Shown here: positions 7,803 through 17,241 of the stretch, piece by piece | How the letters are laid out: each line of letters opens with the position of its first letter | How positions within the stretch are numbered: position 1 is the first letter of the stretch | Origin: Halopiger aswanensis | Lineage (GTDB): Archaea; Halobacteriota; Halobacteria; Halobacteriales; Natrialbaceae | DNA: 64,000 nucleotides | NCBI RefSeq assembly: GCF_003610195.1 | Contig: NZ_RAPO01000002.1 | Coordinates: 1,054,001-1,118,000 of the forward strand | Direction: 5' to 3' | Position numbers and translations under genes: made by a program | The notes under the pieces: model-generated | Databases searched by the model: none | The model's input: only the letters and a program-made list of their open reading frames with translations | What the model was told of the DNA's origin: nothing

Positions 7803-8767
7803 ATCTTTTGAAGCAGAGCTACACAGTTGTCGACGAGGACCAAGCGGAACGGTTACAGCATCCGGGTCCGGACTGTTACTACCCTGTCGAAATCCATCCG
7901 CCTCGAGACGGAGACGTCCCTTCAACGGTCGACAGATTCGTTCGTGGGATACTTGAGATCCAGACGAAGTTATTGAAGACAAGCAATGTTTCCCCGTTAA
8001 TTGCTTATGAGATACGGCGGCCGAACCCTGACCAGTTGCGGCTCCAGTTCTGTACTCCCACTAAACGTTTGGATAGAAAGGTACGGACGCATCTCTCTAA
8101 CACAGTTTCTGGTATAGGGTTCGATACCGGTGTCAATGGGCTTCCCGTCCTCCCCGAGGACACGGTTGGCGGAGGAATACTTACGACAGGCCGGAAAGAC
8201 AGATTCCCGTTACGGACTGATTTTGACTCACCACCGATCAACAGCCTTGTCGCAGCGCTTCACCGCCATGCGATGATGAATACACGTATAGTGGTCCAGA
8301 TCCTGTTTCAGCCGATCGCAGGACGGTCACTGAAGGAATGGTGGCGGAAACGCAGAGCGTATCAGACAGCGGGATTCCTTCGGAAAGAGAAGGAGAAGCT
8401 CTGGGGCAGTCGGTCGGCCACACCTCGTGAACAGAGCCAGGCAGACCTGGTGGAACGGAAAGCCGGTACACGCGGGTTCTATGTATCGATCCGTTTCGCA
8501 GTGATCAGTGCCGGGGAGTATACCGCGTCAAGGGTCAAGGAATTGGCTGGTGCTTTCAACATCTATGAGAACCCGGAAAGCGGGCAGTACCTCAACGCTA
8601 CTCCGGTCAAAAGCCGGCGGCAGAAACACCTTCTAGGCCTCAACCAGGCTATCGCTGACAGAGAGTTCGGGGGTTACAGCCACCGTTTCCGCGTTTCGAC
8701 TGAAGAACTAGCCGGGCTCGTATCGGTTCCTGACCGCAATCAGCAAAACCTGGAAACAGCGTTATGA
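7799..8767 (+). CDS. Secretion-operon protein, probable detached N-terminal part of the coupling ATPase
   Basis: The 322-residue soluble protein lies between VirB4-like and VirD4-like genes and overlaps both by 4 nt. It has a basic middle (a WWRKRR segment near residue 180) and a later stretch (RFAVISAGEYTASRVKEL near 226) that resembles the N-terminal domains found before the ATPase core in many archaeal and Gram-positive VirD4/TraG-type proteins. The following ATPase lacks such a domain, since its Walker A starts at residue 48. The simplest reading is a coupling protein split into two subunits. This is inference from order and size; I recognise no named family. Confidence 0.5.
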   Translation: MNLLKQSYTVVDEDQAERLQHPGPDCYYPVEIHPPRDGDVPSTVDRFVRGILEIQTKLLKTSNVSPLIAYEIRRPNPDQLRLQFCTPTKRLDRKVRTHLSNTVSGIGFDTGVNGLPVLPEDTVGGGILTTGRKDRFPLRTDFDSPPINSLVAALHRHAMMNTRIVVQILFQPIAGRSLKEWWRKRRAYQTAGFLRKEKEKLWGSRSATPREQSQADLVERKAGTRGFYVSIRFAVISAGEYTASRVKELAGAFNIYENPESGQYLNATPVKSRRQKHLLGLNQAIADREFGGYSHRFRVSTEELAGLVSVPDRNQQNLETAL

Positions 8768-10659
8768 CTCCCGAAGAAGCCCGAAAACTGATAGAGAACA
8801 GCGGTACAGGTACGACGTACGTCGGTACACACACCAGTATACTCGGAGTCGAGGAAAACATCGGGATTCCTGACGACAAACGTCTGCTCCACGTCCTGAA
8901 TACCGGGCCAACCGGCTACGGGAAGACCCAGATGATGGTTCATGCTGCGTTACAAGACATCTACAAGGGCCGTGGTGTCTGTATGGCAGTTCCCAAAGGA
9001 GAGGCAATCAGACAGGTACTGGGAAAACTACCTAGAAGTCGTTTTGACGACGTTCTCTACCTCGATCCGTCTATTGACCCGGTTCCTTCGATCAACGTGT
9101 TAGAGCCGTACATCACAGAAGGAATGACTGAGGCACAGAAGGAGAACCAGAAAGAGATCATCGTCTCTGACCTCATCGACCTGTTCAAGCGGCAGAGTGA
9201 GAACTGGGGCGACCGGTTCGGCCGTATCCTTGAAACGTTGCTTAGAGCGCATCTCGACCTCAACATCTATCAAAATGAGACGAACTCGTTGATGGATGTC
9301 TTCCGCTGCGTCATCAACCCAGAACAACTCGTGGAGCTTATCGACAGGACAGAAAACACCGTTGTCAGGGAACAGCTCGTCCGTGTGAAGGAGGATCTGT
9401 CGAGCTACCATCTGGAACCGCTTCAACGCCGGTTGAACGACTTCATTATGAACTCAACCATACGGAGGATCGTCTCCTCGGAAGAATCTACAGTCAACTT
9501 CCGAGACGCGGTCAACCAGGGGAAGATCATCCTCCTCAATATACAGAAAGGCGAAGTCGGTGATACTGTCTCAACACTTATAGCAAGCATCGTGGTCACC
9601 AAGATCTGGGCTGCGGCACAGAGCCGTATCACCCAGAAACCCGGGGAGCGGACTCCATTCTACCTGTATATAGACGAACTACAAAACTTCGCCTCGGAAG
9701 GATCGGCGGTAGCGAAGATGTTGAGCGAGGCACGGGAGTACCGCCTTGGCTGCTGGCTTGCCACACAGTACCTCTCCAACCTCGACTCGAGTACAATGAG
9801 GGAAGCGGTTATCAACAACTGTCGTACCAAGATCGCCTTCAATCCCCTTGGATCCGACAATGAACGCCGACTACTCAACATGTTTACTGGTGTCAACAAA
9901 AGGGAGGTAGAAAACCTTGGAAAGTACCGTGCTGTTCTCCAGACACCAGGAGAACAGAAACAACGCTCAGCTATTATCGTCGATACATACCCGCCCTGGG
10001 ACGGCGACCCCCAACAGACTCAGGAGTTGAAGAAAAGGAGGATAGTGACAGGGACAACTTCTCCCGTCAAAGTGGAAGAGTCGTTAGGTAGAGGCAGAAA
10101 CGCAGGAGGAGAAAAACACGGAGAACTCCTGAGGAAGGCAAGGAACCTACTTGAGGAACGAGGAATACAGGTCAACCTTCTCTACCAGGGTGAAGGTGAC
10201 AGCAAGCCTGATGCAAAGGTATCTCTCCCCAATGGTTCAGTAGCTCATCTTGAGGCAGAAACTGGTACTCTGACGAAGCCGGCGAAAGTGCTGAAGAACT
10301 TCAAGAGAGCGGTCGAAAACGATGCGGAGTGCATCTTCGTTGTTGAACAGGGTAACGCAGCTAAACTACGGAGTATCGTTGAGGACCCTGTCAACCGTAA
10401 TGGGGACAAGTACGAGGATGAGTTCGGCAGTTACAGCTACTACACTGATGACGGCGACGAGTTCACCGATACCGAACTGATTCTGGATGGTGAGTACCGG
10501 GTTATTGAGATCAGTGAGAACGATCTTACAGTCCACAACAATATATCGGAGTGTCCTGAACTCGAGCACCAATCTCGGGAGGATTTGGAGCAGTTCTGTC
10601 TCTACCGGGAAGATGACGGGTTCTGTACTGAGTTGGAACAGAGGTGTGTTTTCAAATGA
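8764..10659 (+). CDS. VirD4/TraD-like coupling ATPase with C-terminal PD-(D/E)XK-like domain
   Basis: The 631-residue protein has a Walker A (GPTGYGKT) near residue 49, a Walker B/DEL segment (FYLYIDELQNF) near 300, and a Q-rich sensor (WLATQYLSNL) near 335, all typical of VirD4/TraD-type coupling proteins that feed DNA to a type IV channel. From about residue 440 a new domain begins. It has a helix, an acidic KPDAKV strand near 481, then HLEAETG near 495 followed by TKPAKVLKNFKRA, and a strand ECIFVVEQG. This D...ExE...K pattern is that of PD-(D/E)XK nucleases. No relaxase gene is seen in the operon, so the fused nuclease may process the transferred DNA. The nuclease reading is pattern-based and unproven. 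Confidence 0.75.
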   Translation: MTPEEARKLIENSGTGTTYVGTHTSILGVEENIGIPDDKRLLHVLNTGPTGYGKTQMMVHAALQDIYKGRGVCMAVPKGEAIRQVLGKLPRSRFDDVLYLDPSIDPVPSINVLEPYITEGMTEAQKENQKEIIVSDLIDLFKRQSENWGDRFGRILETLLRAHLDLNIYQNETNSLMDVFRCVINPEQLVELIDRTENTVVREQLVRVKEDLSSYHLEPLQRRLNDFIMNSTIRRIVSSEESTVNFRDAVNQGKIILLNIQKGEVGDTVSTLIASIVVTKIWAAAQSRITQKPGERTPFYLYIDELQNFASEGSAVAKMLSEAREYRLGCWLATQYLSNLDSSTMREAVINNCRTKIAFNPLGSDNERRLLNMFTGVNKREVENLGKYRAVLQTPGEQKQRSAIIVDTYPPWDGDPQQTQELKKRRIVTGTTSPVKVEESLGRGRNAGGEKHGELLRKARNLLEERGIQVNLLYQGEGDSKPDAKVSLPNGSVAHLEAETGTLTKPAKVLKNFKRAVENDAECIFVVEQGNAAKLRSIVEDPVNRNGDKYEDEFGSYSYYTDDGDEFTDTELILDGEYRVIEISENDLTVHNNISECPELEHQSREDLEQFCLYREDDGFCTELEQRCVFK

Positions 10660-11078
10660 GAGGGGATGAGTTGCCGTTAAGGGAGGAAGATATCGATGTC
10701 CTTGTCGAGATCAGTCACGGGAAAGATCTCCAGGAGATCACTTCGACTACGGTCTACGACAACGGGCAGGTAAACCACTGCTTCAGAAAACTCGAGGAAC
10801 TCGACCTGATCCAGGTGGACCGGCCTGACGGCTATACAACCAGATCTGTAAACGGTCAGAAACGGACATTTCGGACGCCGAAGAGAGGTACATTGACGAA
10901 TAAAGGCGAAGAAGTCGTGTCGGACCTAGAAAGGGACAGGGAGAGGTATGAGAGTTGGAGTCGAGAAGAACTTGTCCGAGAGGTCCAGGAGTTGAAACAG
11001 CAACTCAACGAGTTTGAAACCCGGTTCCAGACCTTCAAAGAGCAGGTGAGAACCCGGTTTAATGAAGAAAGGGATTAG
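10656..11078 (+). CDS. Winged-helix/coiled-coil protein closing the secretion operon
   Basis: The 140-residue protein starts at ATG 10656, overlapping the coupling ATPase stop (ATGA); a GTG at 10644 is less likely. Residues 5-75 form a MarR/PadR-like winged helix (helix, VNHCFRKLEELDLI recognition region, then a wing). Residues 90-138 are a charged coiled coil for dimerisation. It probably regulates the operon or acts as an accessory DNA-binding subunit. Its stop codon overlaps the convergent HerA stop. Confidence 0.6.
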   Translation: MRGDELPLREEDIDVLVEISHGKDLQEITSTTVYDNGQVNHCFRKLEELDLIQVDRPDGYTTRSVNGQKRTFRTPKRGTLTNKGEEVVSDLERDRERYESWSREELVREVQELKQQLNEFETRFQTFKEQVRTRFNEERD

Positions 11079-12715
11079 ATCAGGGCGTCTCTGTCTTCGA
11101 CTCCTTCCTCTTCGTCCGCTTCAGTAAGTCCGGAGGGTTCCGTGTCTTGACCGTTCCAGGCGTCAGTCCAGAGTTCTGTGGCGGGAAGGCTTTCCGCCTC
11201 GTGGCTGGTATACCGTTCACGTATCTGTGCTAGGAACGGGGTGTTCACGCTGTCACCGGCGATGATTGCTTGACCTGGTGTAAGGCCGGGAAGCTCATCC
11301 AGAAGGTCTTCTCCGACATCTTCAACCCCTTTCTTCACAGCGTCCTGATCTAAGGGGTTCTGTATCTGCATGATGATCTGGGTCTTACACTGTGAGAGGA
11401 CGTCGTCATCTATCTTGCTCGGACGTTGACTGATGATACCGACTCCGATACCGAACTTGCGGCCTTCGCTTAGGATCGTTCCCAAGATGCCTAGTGAGCG
11501 GGCGTCACCGTCGGCAGGGGCGAACCTGTGGCCTTCTTCTAAAAGTGTGAAGACAGGGAAATCAAGCTCGCTGTCCCTACCCTTTACGTGTTCTACCCGT
11601 GCATGGTTGATCTTTCTGAACAAGACGCTGAGAAGCATCTGTTGGTCACGGAGATCAAGGGTGTCGAGCTGGAGCACGGTGCATCGACCGGGTTGAAGTA
11701 GTTCTGGGAGTGAGAGATGCTTGCTGTGGTGGAAGAGGTCGCCGCCAAGTGCTTTCTCGATACGCCAGTCCAGGGCGCGGGCGCTACTCTCTAATCCTTT
11801 CTCTTTCCCGACCTCTTGGCACTTCTGCTGGAGATCGTTGGTCGAGATGTATTCGCTGTTGCCGTCACTACCTGACTGAAGTTCATCCCATGCTTCTGCC
11901 AGTACTTGTTCCTGAGCGTCCGATGGGTCGTCAAGCAGCGAGAACAGGTCGGAGACCGTGAGTTCGGAGATACGGATATGGATATCTTCAGGTTTTATCT
12001 TCTTGACCTCCGGACTGTACCCATCGTCTCCCTGAAACCGGTCGTCAGTCTCCATCTCTTGGAGTGATCCGTACTCGCCGTGTGGATCTGCGATAAGGAT
12101 GGAAGCGCGGGAATCCGGCTGCATCATCTCTTCGATCAGGACAGAAGAGGTGTAGGATTTCCCGCTGCCGGTCGAGGCTAACACCGAAAGGTGGGTCGAT
12201 GCGAAGTTGTCTATCGGGAGATCGATCTGTGTCTTTCCTGGCGGTCTGTGAAGCAGTTCTCCGATACGTGCGGAGCCTTCCTCCTCTGGGTCGACGTCTG
12301 TCAGATACTCCTCTAGGTCTGTATCTGAAGCGAGTTCAATAGTTGTCCCGGGCTGGGGAACGATACGGGGGTTGGTGAAGTCACCAAGCTTTTCATCGAA
12401 GTATCCGATGATGGTCGCCGTTATTTTGTAGAGGTCGACACCTTCTGTTGAGATACCGAGTCTACGGGCGACGGACTCCGGAGAGACACCGGGGTCGGCC
12501 ATGAAGTTGTCTGGGAAGCCTCGTTTCTGCTCACGGCTGGTTACCCGGGCGAAAATCTTCTTCTTCTCCTCTACGAGATCGCCATCGTCGTTTTCTACAG
12601 TAACGCTGCTTTCGTAGAAGATGAACTCACCTGTCTTCAACTCGGTATCGTCAGGTGTAACGAATACGAATTCGTTAGCCTGTTCTCCTGGTTCACAGAC
12701 TATTCCAACGGTCAT
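11075..12715 (-). CDS. herA: HerA-family DNA translocase, last gene of the Argonaute operon
   Basis: The 546-residue protein is a HerA hexameric translocase. It has an N-terminal HAS-barrel (residues 1-110), a Walker A (STGSGKS near residue 184) followed by IADPHGEYG, the arrangement characteristic of HerA, and a late FTLLEEGHRFAP segment (Walker B region) followed by GIISQRPSKID. HerA pumps DNA into its partner nuclease NurA during 5'-strand resection in archaea. NurA is encoded two genes upstream in the same operon. Only a small HAS-barrel gene lies between them, and its stop (12719) is 3 nt from this start. Haloarchaea usually have their own HerA, so this copy is element-borne. Confidence 0.9.
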   Translation of the reverse strand: MTVGIVCEPGEQANEFVFVTPDDTELKTGEFIFYESSVTVENDDGDLVEEKKKIFARVTSREQKRGFPDNFMADPGVSPESVARRLGISTEGVDLYKITATIIGYFDEKLGDFTNPRIVPQPGTTIELASDTDLEEYLTDVDPEEEGSARIGELLHRPPGKTQIDLPIDNFASTHLSVLASTGSGKSYTSSVLIEEMMQPDSRASILIADPHGEYGSLQEMETDDRFQGDDGYSPEVKKIKPEDIHIRISELTVSDLFSLLDDPSDAQEQVLAEAWDELQSGSDGNSEYISTNDLQQKCQEVGKEKGLESSARALDWRIEKALGGDLFHHSKHLSLPELLQPGRCTVLQLDTLDLRDQQMLLSVLFRKINHARVEHVKGRDSELDFPVFTLLEEGHRFAPADGDARSLGILGTILSEGRKFGIGVGIISQRPSKIDDDVLSQCKTQIIMQIQNPLDQDAVKKGVEDVGEDLLDELPGLTPGQAIIAGDSVNTPFLAQIRERYTSHEAESLPATELWTDAWNGQDTEPSGLTEADEEEGVEDRDALI

Positions 12716-12718
12716 CGT

Positions 12719-13333
12719 TTACATCCCCTCCATCTTGGTTTCCCATTCCAGATTTTTCTGTATCACATCGAGTGCGTCAGCCTCCTCAGGCCGTTTCTGT
12801 TTCAGTTGGTCCAGTATCTGTGATAGAATATCTTCAGCGAACCCGCCAGCTACGTCCACGATCCTCTGGTAGTATTCTAGGTGGAGTTCGTCGTTCAGTT
12901 CGTGGAACCGGACAACCTGGTCTTCCGGAAGCTTCCGGACGACGTCATCGACCTCTAAGGTCCATCGGGGGATCGAGTGGTCTGCCTCAACGATTTCACC
13001 GTCCTCCAGGTCTGCGTGTCCAAGGATGGCGATACCTGTCAGTATCTGTTTTTCGTCGACGTAGCTGGGCTGGAACACGTTCTGCTCTTCTGGCTGTGCA
13101 AGTCGTGGCCCCGTCCGTCCCTGGTCAGGATCTACGATCTGGGTGTCGTAGATAACGCCTATGAAGGCGCATTCTTGGTTTTCGATTGTCTTTTTGATGT
13201 AGACGAACTCGCCGAACTCGTAATCGGTGGGGTTCGGGGAGTTTTCACGCATTCGTTCTGTGTAGATCTCACAGATGTAATCGATGTGTGAGTTTGATCC
13301 AATGATTTTCCCGATTTCAGTGTTGTCTGTCAT
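12719..13333 (-). CDS. Stand-alone HAS-barrel protein between NurA and HerA
   Basis: The product from ATG 13333 has 204 residues. The start is chosen because GGAGG lies about 12 nt upstream and the preceding NurA stop (13338) is adjacent; longer in-frame extensions run into the NurA coding region. Residues 1-125 read like the HAS-barrel seen at the N-terminus of HerA (IGKIIGSNSHIDYICEI, then FGEFVYIK, then GVIYDTQIVDP, later PRWTLEVDDVVRKL). The rest is helical. HAS-barrels mediate assembly of HerA rings with partners, so the protein could be an adaptor between HerA and NurA or Rad50. The assignment is by pattern. Confidence 0.6.
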   Translation of the reverse strand: MTDNTEIGKIIGSNSHIDYICEIYTERMRENSPNPTDYEFGEFVYIKKTIENQECAFIGVIYDTQIVDPDQGRTGPRLAQPEEQNVFQPSYVDEKQILTGIAILGHADLEDGEIVEADHSIPRWTLEVDDVVRKLPEDQVVRFHELNDELHLEYYQRIVDVAGGFAEDILSQILDQLKQKRPEEADALDVIQKNLEWETKMEGM

Positions 13334-13337
13334 ATTT

Positions 13338-14555
13338 TTATCGTCGCCTCCGTTTTTTGCTGAGTGCTTTGCTGTCCCATTTGATGTCAATATTATGTTC
13401 GTTCGAAAAGTCTTGGAACATCCGTAGGAACTCCTCCCGTTCCTGCTTGCTGATAACGGCGTCTGCGTCAACCGCTTGTAGTATCTCCGGGTATCCACGG
13501 CCGATCCCACATTCTGCGCGGAGCGCTGAGAGAACGTGGTCTACCAATCCTTCGCGGTAGATCCACCGTGGGAAGTCCACCCGATCCATCTGCGGACCGG
13601 GACCGATGTTGAGGTATGTAAATAGGATGTCTTCTGAAAAGTCGTAGCTTTCTCCACGGTAGGTCGCAGTAAGCCAGTTGAGAGAGTTATCTCGCCGTGA
13701 GTTGAAGATGATGGAGCGGTCTCCCCAGTTTTCCATGAACTCGTTTAATACCTGGTAGTCTCGAAGTGTGACGTTGGTATCAGCGAGTTCAAGCGATTCA
13801 AGCATTTTGGCGAGATCACTGGCTTTTGAACCGGCGGTATAGCCAACAACCGGGACTTTGTGGTGTTTGCTGGCGGCTAAGACTTTGGCCAGTGATTCGA
13901 TATACCGTTTCTGCGTACTGTCATTGAACATCTGAGCGAACGAGAGGATTAACGGCCCGTCGTACATGACGACAGGCGGTGTCTCGTCCTCACTGTGTTC
14001 TTCAATCCGGTTGGCAAGTACCTCCATTTCGGATTCAAACCGGGTGAGAGAGGTCTCCTCATCGTCGATAAGGATATGACCGCTTTCCGGATCCTCGTAC
14101 AGAAGGTCTTCAGGTGTCAGGACTTCTGTTTCGACACCTCGTTGGTAATCCCCGTCTATTGTATGGTTATTAGCCATCCAGACAGCTTGGACAAGGGCAA
14201 CAGGCTGTTCAAACTCTGTCACCGGATCGATCTGTGAGCCGTCTGCGGCGATAGTAGTCGTGTTCTCGAGGTGGCTTCGAGCCCAGTCGTTAACCGCTTC
14301 ATGTGACTCCCAGTCCTTACTGTCCTCAAACGGGACGATCAAACCGTCTTGTTCGTTGAGTTCTTCTGTAGGAAGTGCGCCGGGGAGCGTGTAGTCGGCT
14401 AACTCCTCTTCGATCTCTGTTTTCGTATAGTCGGTGGTGGCTGACGTAGCTGCTTGACGGTACTCCTCGATCACTTCGTCTTGAACTGATTTGCCCTCGA
14501 ACTCGCTTCGTTTATTCTCGAGGTCTTGAGCCACGTGTTTCCTGTAAAGCGGCAT
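13338..14555 (-). CDS. nurA: NurA-family nuclease
   Basis: The 405-residue protein has the NurA signature. A catalytic DGS motif (IAADGSQ) lies near residue 105 and a second metal-binding Asp (VVMYDGPL) near 199, with a WYR-like segment and a highly basic C-terminal tail (KKRRRR). NurA is the RNase H-fold 5'-3' exonuclease that works inside the HerA ring. I chose ATG 14555, directly after the Rad50 stop (14557). ATG 14585 and TTG 14597 would lie inside the rad50 end. Close spacing with rad50 upstream and the HAS-barrel gene downstream points to one resection complex. Confidence 0.85.
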   Translation of the reverse strand: MPLYRKHVAQDLENKRSEFEGKSVQDEVIEEYRQAATSATTDYTKTEIEEELADYTLPGALPTEELNEQDGLIVPFEDSKDWESHEAVNDWARSHLENTTTIAADGSQIDPVTEFEQPVALVQAVWMANNHTIDGDYQRGVETEVLTPEDLLYEDPESGHILIDDEETSLTRFESEMEVLANRIEEHSEDETPPVVMYDGPLILSFAQMFNDSTQKRYIESLAKVLAASKHHKVPVVGYTAGSKASDLAKMLESLELADTNVTLRDYQVLNEFMENWGDRSIIFNSRRDNSLNWLTATYRGESYDFSEDILFTYLNIGPGPQMDRVDFPRWIYREGLVDHVLSALRAECGIGRGYPEILQAVDADAVISKQEREEFLRMFQDFSNEHNIDIKWDSKALSKKRRRR

Positions 14556-14556
14556 C

Positions 14557-17241
14557 CTACTGATCCACCACCTTTGAAGCTCCATTCTGTTTTTCAACAG
14601 CGATCACGTGTTCCGTCATCGACTCAAAGGTATCATCGTGACTGACGACGGTCAACTGCTCGAAACCGTTGAGTTCCTGGATCTGGTCGACGAGGTTGCC
14701 CTTCTTCTCGCTGTCGAGGTTGGTCGTCGGTTCATCCAGGAAGACGATATCAACGTCACTCAAGAGCTGAAGGATCGCCAGTCTTACAGCGAGTGCAGCG
14801 CTCATCTTTTCACCGCCGCTGAGTTTCTGGAACGGTTTCCGCTGGTCGTTTTCTTCGACAATAATTTTGTAGTCTTTCCGCCACTCCAGTTTCTCACCGG
14901 GATTGCCTCGAAGCTGGCGGTAGATCCGGTCTGCTTCCTTCGAGATCTTCTTGATCATGACTTCTCGGACCTGTTCACCGGCGTCCCTCATCTTGGTCCG
15001 GAGGAACTCCCCGTACTCCAGATCCTTCTTGAGTTCTGTGTATTCGTCTTCCTTCTCCTCGAGATCCTGCTTCGCTTCTTCCATCTCCTCGATCTCGTCC
15101 TCCAGGTCATCCACCTGGCCTTCTTTCTCCTCAATCCGGGTTTCGTACTCCCGAATATCGCCTTTCAAGTCATCGACTTCTGACTCCAGCTGTTCCAGTT
15201 CTTCTGGATCAAGCTGTTCTTCTTTCTCACTGAGCTGGTCCTCAAACTCTTCAACCTCTGACTCGAGGCCTTCAATTTCCTGTTCGAGATCGTCTACCCG
15301 TTCCTGTCTTTCCTCGACCTTTTCCGCTGTTTCTTCCTTGCTGACGTACTTCCGGTGGTCGTCCTCAAGCTCGTCTAAACGGTCCTCGATCTCCTCGATC
15401 TTTGTTTCAATATCCCCGAACTCATCCAGTTCGTCCTGTTTCTCTTCCTTCTTCTCCTCCCATTCTTCTAACTCCTCTTCGACCTCCTCAAGGCCGGACT
15501 CCGCATCCTTGTTGTTCTGGTAGGTGACTTCTGCTTCCTTGTAATCGGAGCGTGGGTCGTCCAGTTCCTCCAGTTCAGACTCAACCTTGTCTTTGGAGTC
15601 GATTTCTTCCTCCAAGCTTTTGATCTCCTTCTTGATCTCCTTGATCTCCGTTTCCTGCTCCTGTTTCTCCTCCTGTTTCTCTTTGAGTTGAGGGTTGAGG
15701 TCGTCAAGACGCTGGACCTGCCGTTGAGCTTCTTCGGCCTCTTCAATCTCCTCTTCTAACTCCTCAAGCTTGGAGTCGATTTCCTGAATCCTGTTCTCAG
15801 CACTCTCCTTCTCCTCCCGTTTTTCGGTTAGGACTTTTTGCCGGTGTTCCGCATCTAAATCCTGGCCACAGGTCGGGCAGTCGGCGCCTTCTGCGTCTTC
15901 AAGGATAGAGATCGCCTCTTTGTAGTCGTCGATATTCGCTTCGAGACGGGACTTCTCATCACGGAATTCCTGTTCTTTCTCTTCAAGACTCTCCAGCTTT
16001 TCCGCTGTCTCCTTCTTTTCCTTGATCTCCTCTATTTCCTTCTCGAGATCCTTTATCTCCGTCTCCAGCTCGTCTAACTCGTCTTCAGCGTCTTCTAAGT
16101 CGGTTTTCAGTTCCTCGATCTTATCTTCCTTATCTTCAATCCCGTCTAACTTGTCTTCTAACTCTTTCTGACGCTTCTTCTTATCTTCCAACTCATCCAT
16201 CTTCTCCTGCGCTTTTTCGGCCTTCTCGACTTGTTCCTCCAGGTTCTCCTTTTTCGCCTCTAACTGGCTGATCTTTTTCTCGATCTCTGTGATCCGATCC
16301 TCTACGTCGTCTTTCTCCTGTTTTCTCTCACGTAGCTTTTCCAGTTCCTCGTCTTTCTCTTCATACTCCTCGTATGCATCCTCGACCTCGTCGATGATTT
16401 CCTGGGCTTCCTCCGCTTCCTCTAATGCTTTTTCCGCTTCTCCCAAGCTTTCTTCCCGGTTCTCTATAGTATTCTCTTTCTCCTTGATCTTCTTTTCCAG
16501 CTCCTCGATCTCATCATCTATTTCTTGAAGCGTTTCCAGACGATCTTCCTTGTCCTCTAACTGCTCCTCAGCATCTTCTAGATCGGTTTCCAGCTCCTCG
16601 ATATCATCCTCGAGATCGTCTTTCTCCTCCCGGGTTTCTTCAAGTCCTTCAACCTGTGCGTGGAGTCCTTCAAGATCCTTCTCTATCTCGTTGATTTCCT
16701 TACGGAGCTCATCGTTTACGTCTTTGAGCTCGCTCCAGAGATCGTCGTAGACATCGACGTCGAGAAGCGGGTTGAAAACGCCTTCCCGTTTCGACTGGCT
16801 TTTCGCGAAGTCGTTTGTGAACTGTGTTTGTGGAACCCCGATACTGGACTTCCAAAGCTTTTCAAGACTGTTAGACTCGGGGACGCCAAGATGTTCTTTC
16901 AGCCATTGTACCCGTTCGTCCTTGTCGGTTAGATCCAGTTTGTTCCCATCCTCGTCGAGGATTCGGTGTATGGATCGGTCGGCGTACCGTTCGACAGTGT
17001 ACTCCTTCCCGTTCTTGTTGGAGATGAACTTGACCGCGACTTTTCCACTGTTTTCCCCGTCTCTCACGAATTCGGACTGGGTGAGGCGGAGATGGTCGAA
17101 TAATGCGAACCCGACAGCTTCCTGGACGGTGGATTTGCCTGCGCCGTTCTGTCCGATGACTGCGTTTACGCCTTCAGTGAGTTTGATAGTGCCTTGTTTG
17201 TAGCTCTTGATGTTGGATAAGTCGACTTCAGTAATCTTCAT
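14557..17241 (-). CDS. rad50: Rad50-family SMC-like ATPase
   Basis: The 894-residue protein has Walker A (GQNGAGKST, residues 31-38), a very long charged coiled coil (about 190-750), a zinc hook CPTCGQDL near residue 453-460, the ABC signature LSGGEKMSAAL near 805 and Walker B (VFLDEPTTNLD). This is the Rad50 architecture. With Mre11 it forms the complex that detects and opens DNA ends. Its start overlaps the mre11 stop (17238), showing coupling. It is probably a second, element-borne copy in addition to a chromosomal Rad50. The Glu-rich coil produces spurious reading frames on the other strand. Confidence 0.92.
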   Translation of the reverse strand: MKITEVDLSNIKSYKQGTIKLTEGVNAVIGQNGAGKSTVQEAVGFALFDHLRLTQSEFVRDGENSGKVAVKFISNKNGKEYTVERYADRSIHRILDEDGNKLDLTDKDERVQWLKEHLGVPESNSLEKLWKSSIGVPQTQFTNDFAKSQSKREGVFNPLLDVDVYDDLWSELKDVNDELRKEINEIEKDLEGLHAQVEGLEETREEKDDLEDDIEELETDLEDAEEQLEDKEDRLETLQEIDDEIEELEKKIKEKENTIENREESLGEAEKALEEAEEAQEIIDEVEDAYEEYEEKDEELEKLRERKQEKDDVEDRITEIEKKISQLEAKKENLEEQVEKAEKAQEKMDELEDKKKRQKELEDKLDGIEDKEDKIEELKTDLEDAEDELDELETEIKDLEKEIEEIKEKKETAEKLESLEEKEQEFRDEKSRLEANIDDYKEAISILEDAEGADCPTCGQDLDAEHRQKVLTEKREEKESAENRIQEIDSKLEELEEEIEEAEEAQRQVQRLDDLNPQLKEKQEEKQEQETEIKEIKKEIKSLEEEIDSKDKVESELEELDDPRSDYKEAEVTYQNNKDAESGLEEVEEELEEWEEKKEEKQDELDEFGDIETKIEEIEDRLDELEDDHRKYVSKEETAEKVEERQERVDDLEQEIEGLESEVEEFEDQLSEKEEQLDPEELEQLESEVDDLKGDIREYETRIEEKEGQVDDLEDEIEEMEEAKQDLEEKEDEYTELKKDLEYGEFLRTKMRDAGEQVREVMIKKISKEADRIYRQLRGNPGEKLEWRKDYKIIVEENDQRKPFQKLSGGEKMSAALAVRLAILQLLSDVDIVFLDEPTTNLDSEKKGNLVDQIQELNGFEQLTVVSHDDTFESMTEHVIAVEKQNGASKVVDQ

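Noticed and set aside
14951-16750. Ser-rich plus-strand frames opposite Rad50
   Set aside because: They arise from the Glu/Lys coiled-coil codons of rad50 read backwards.
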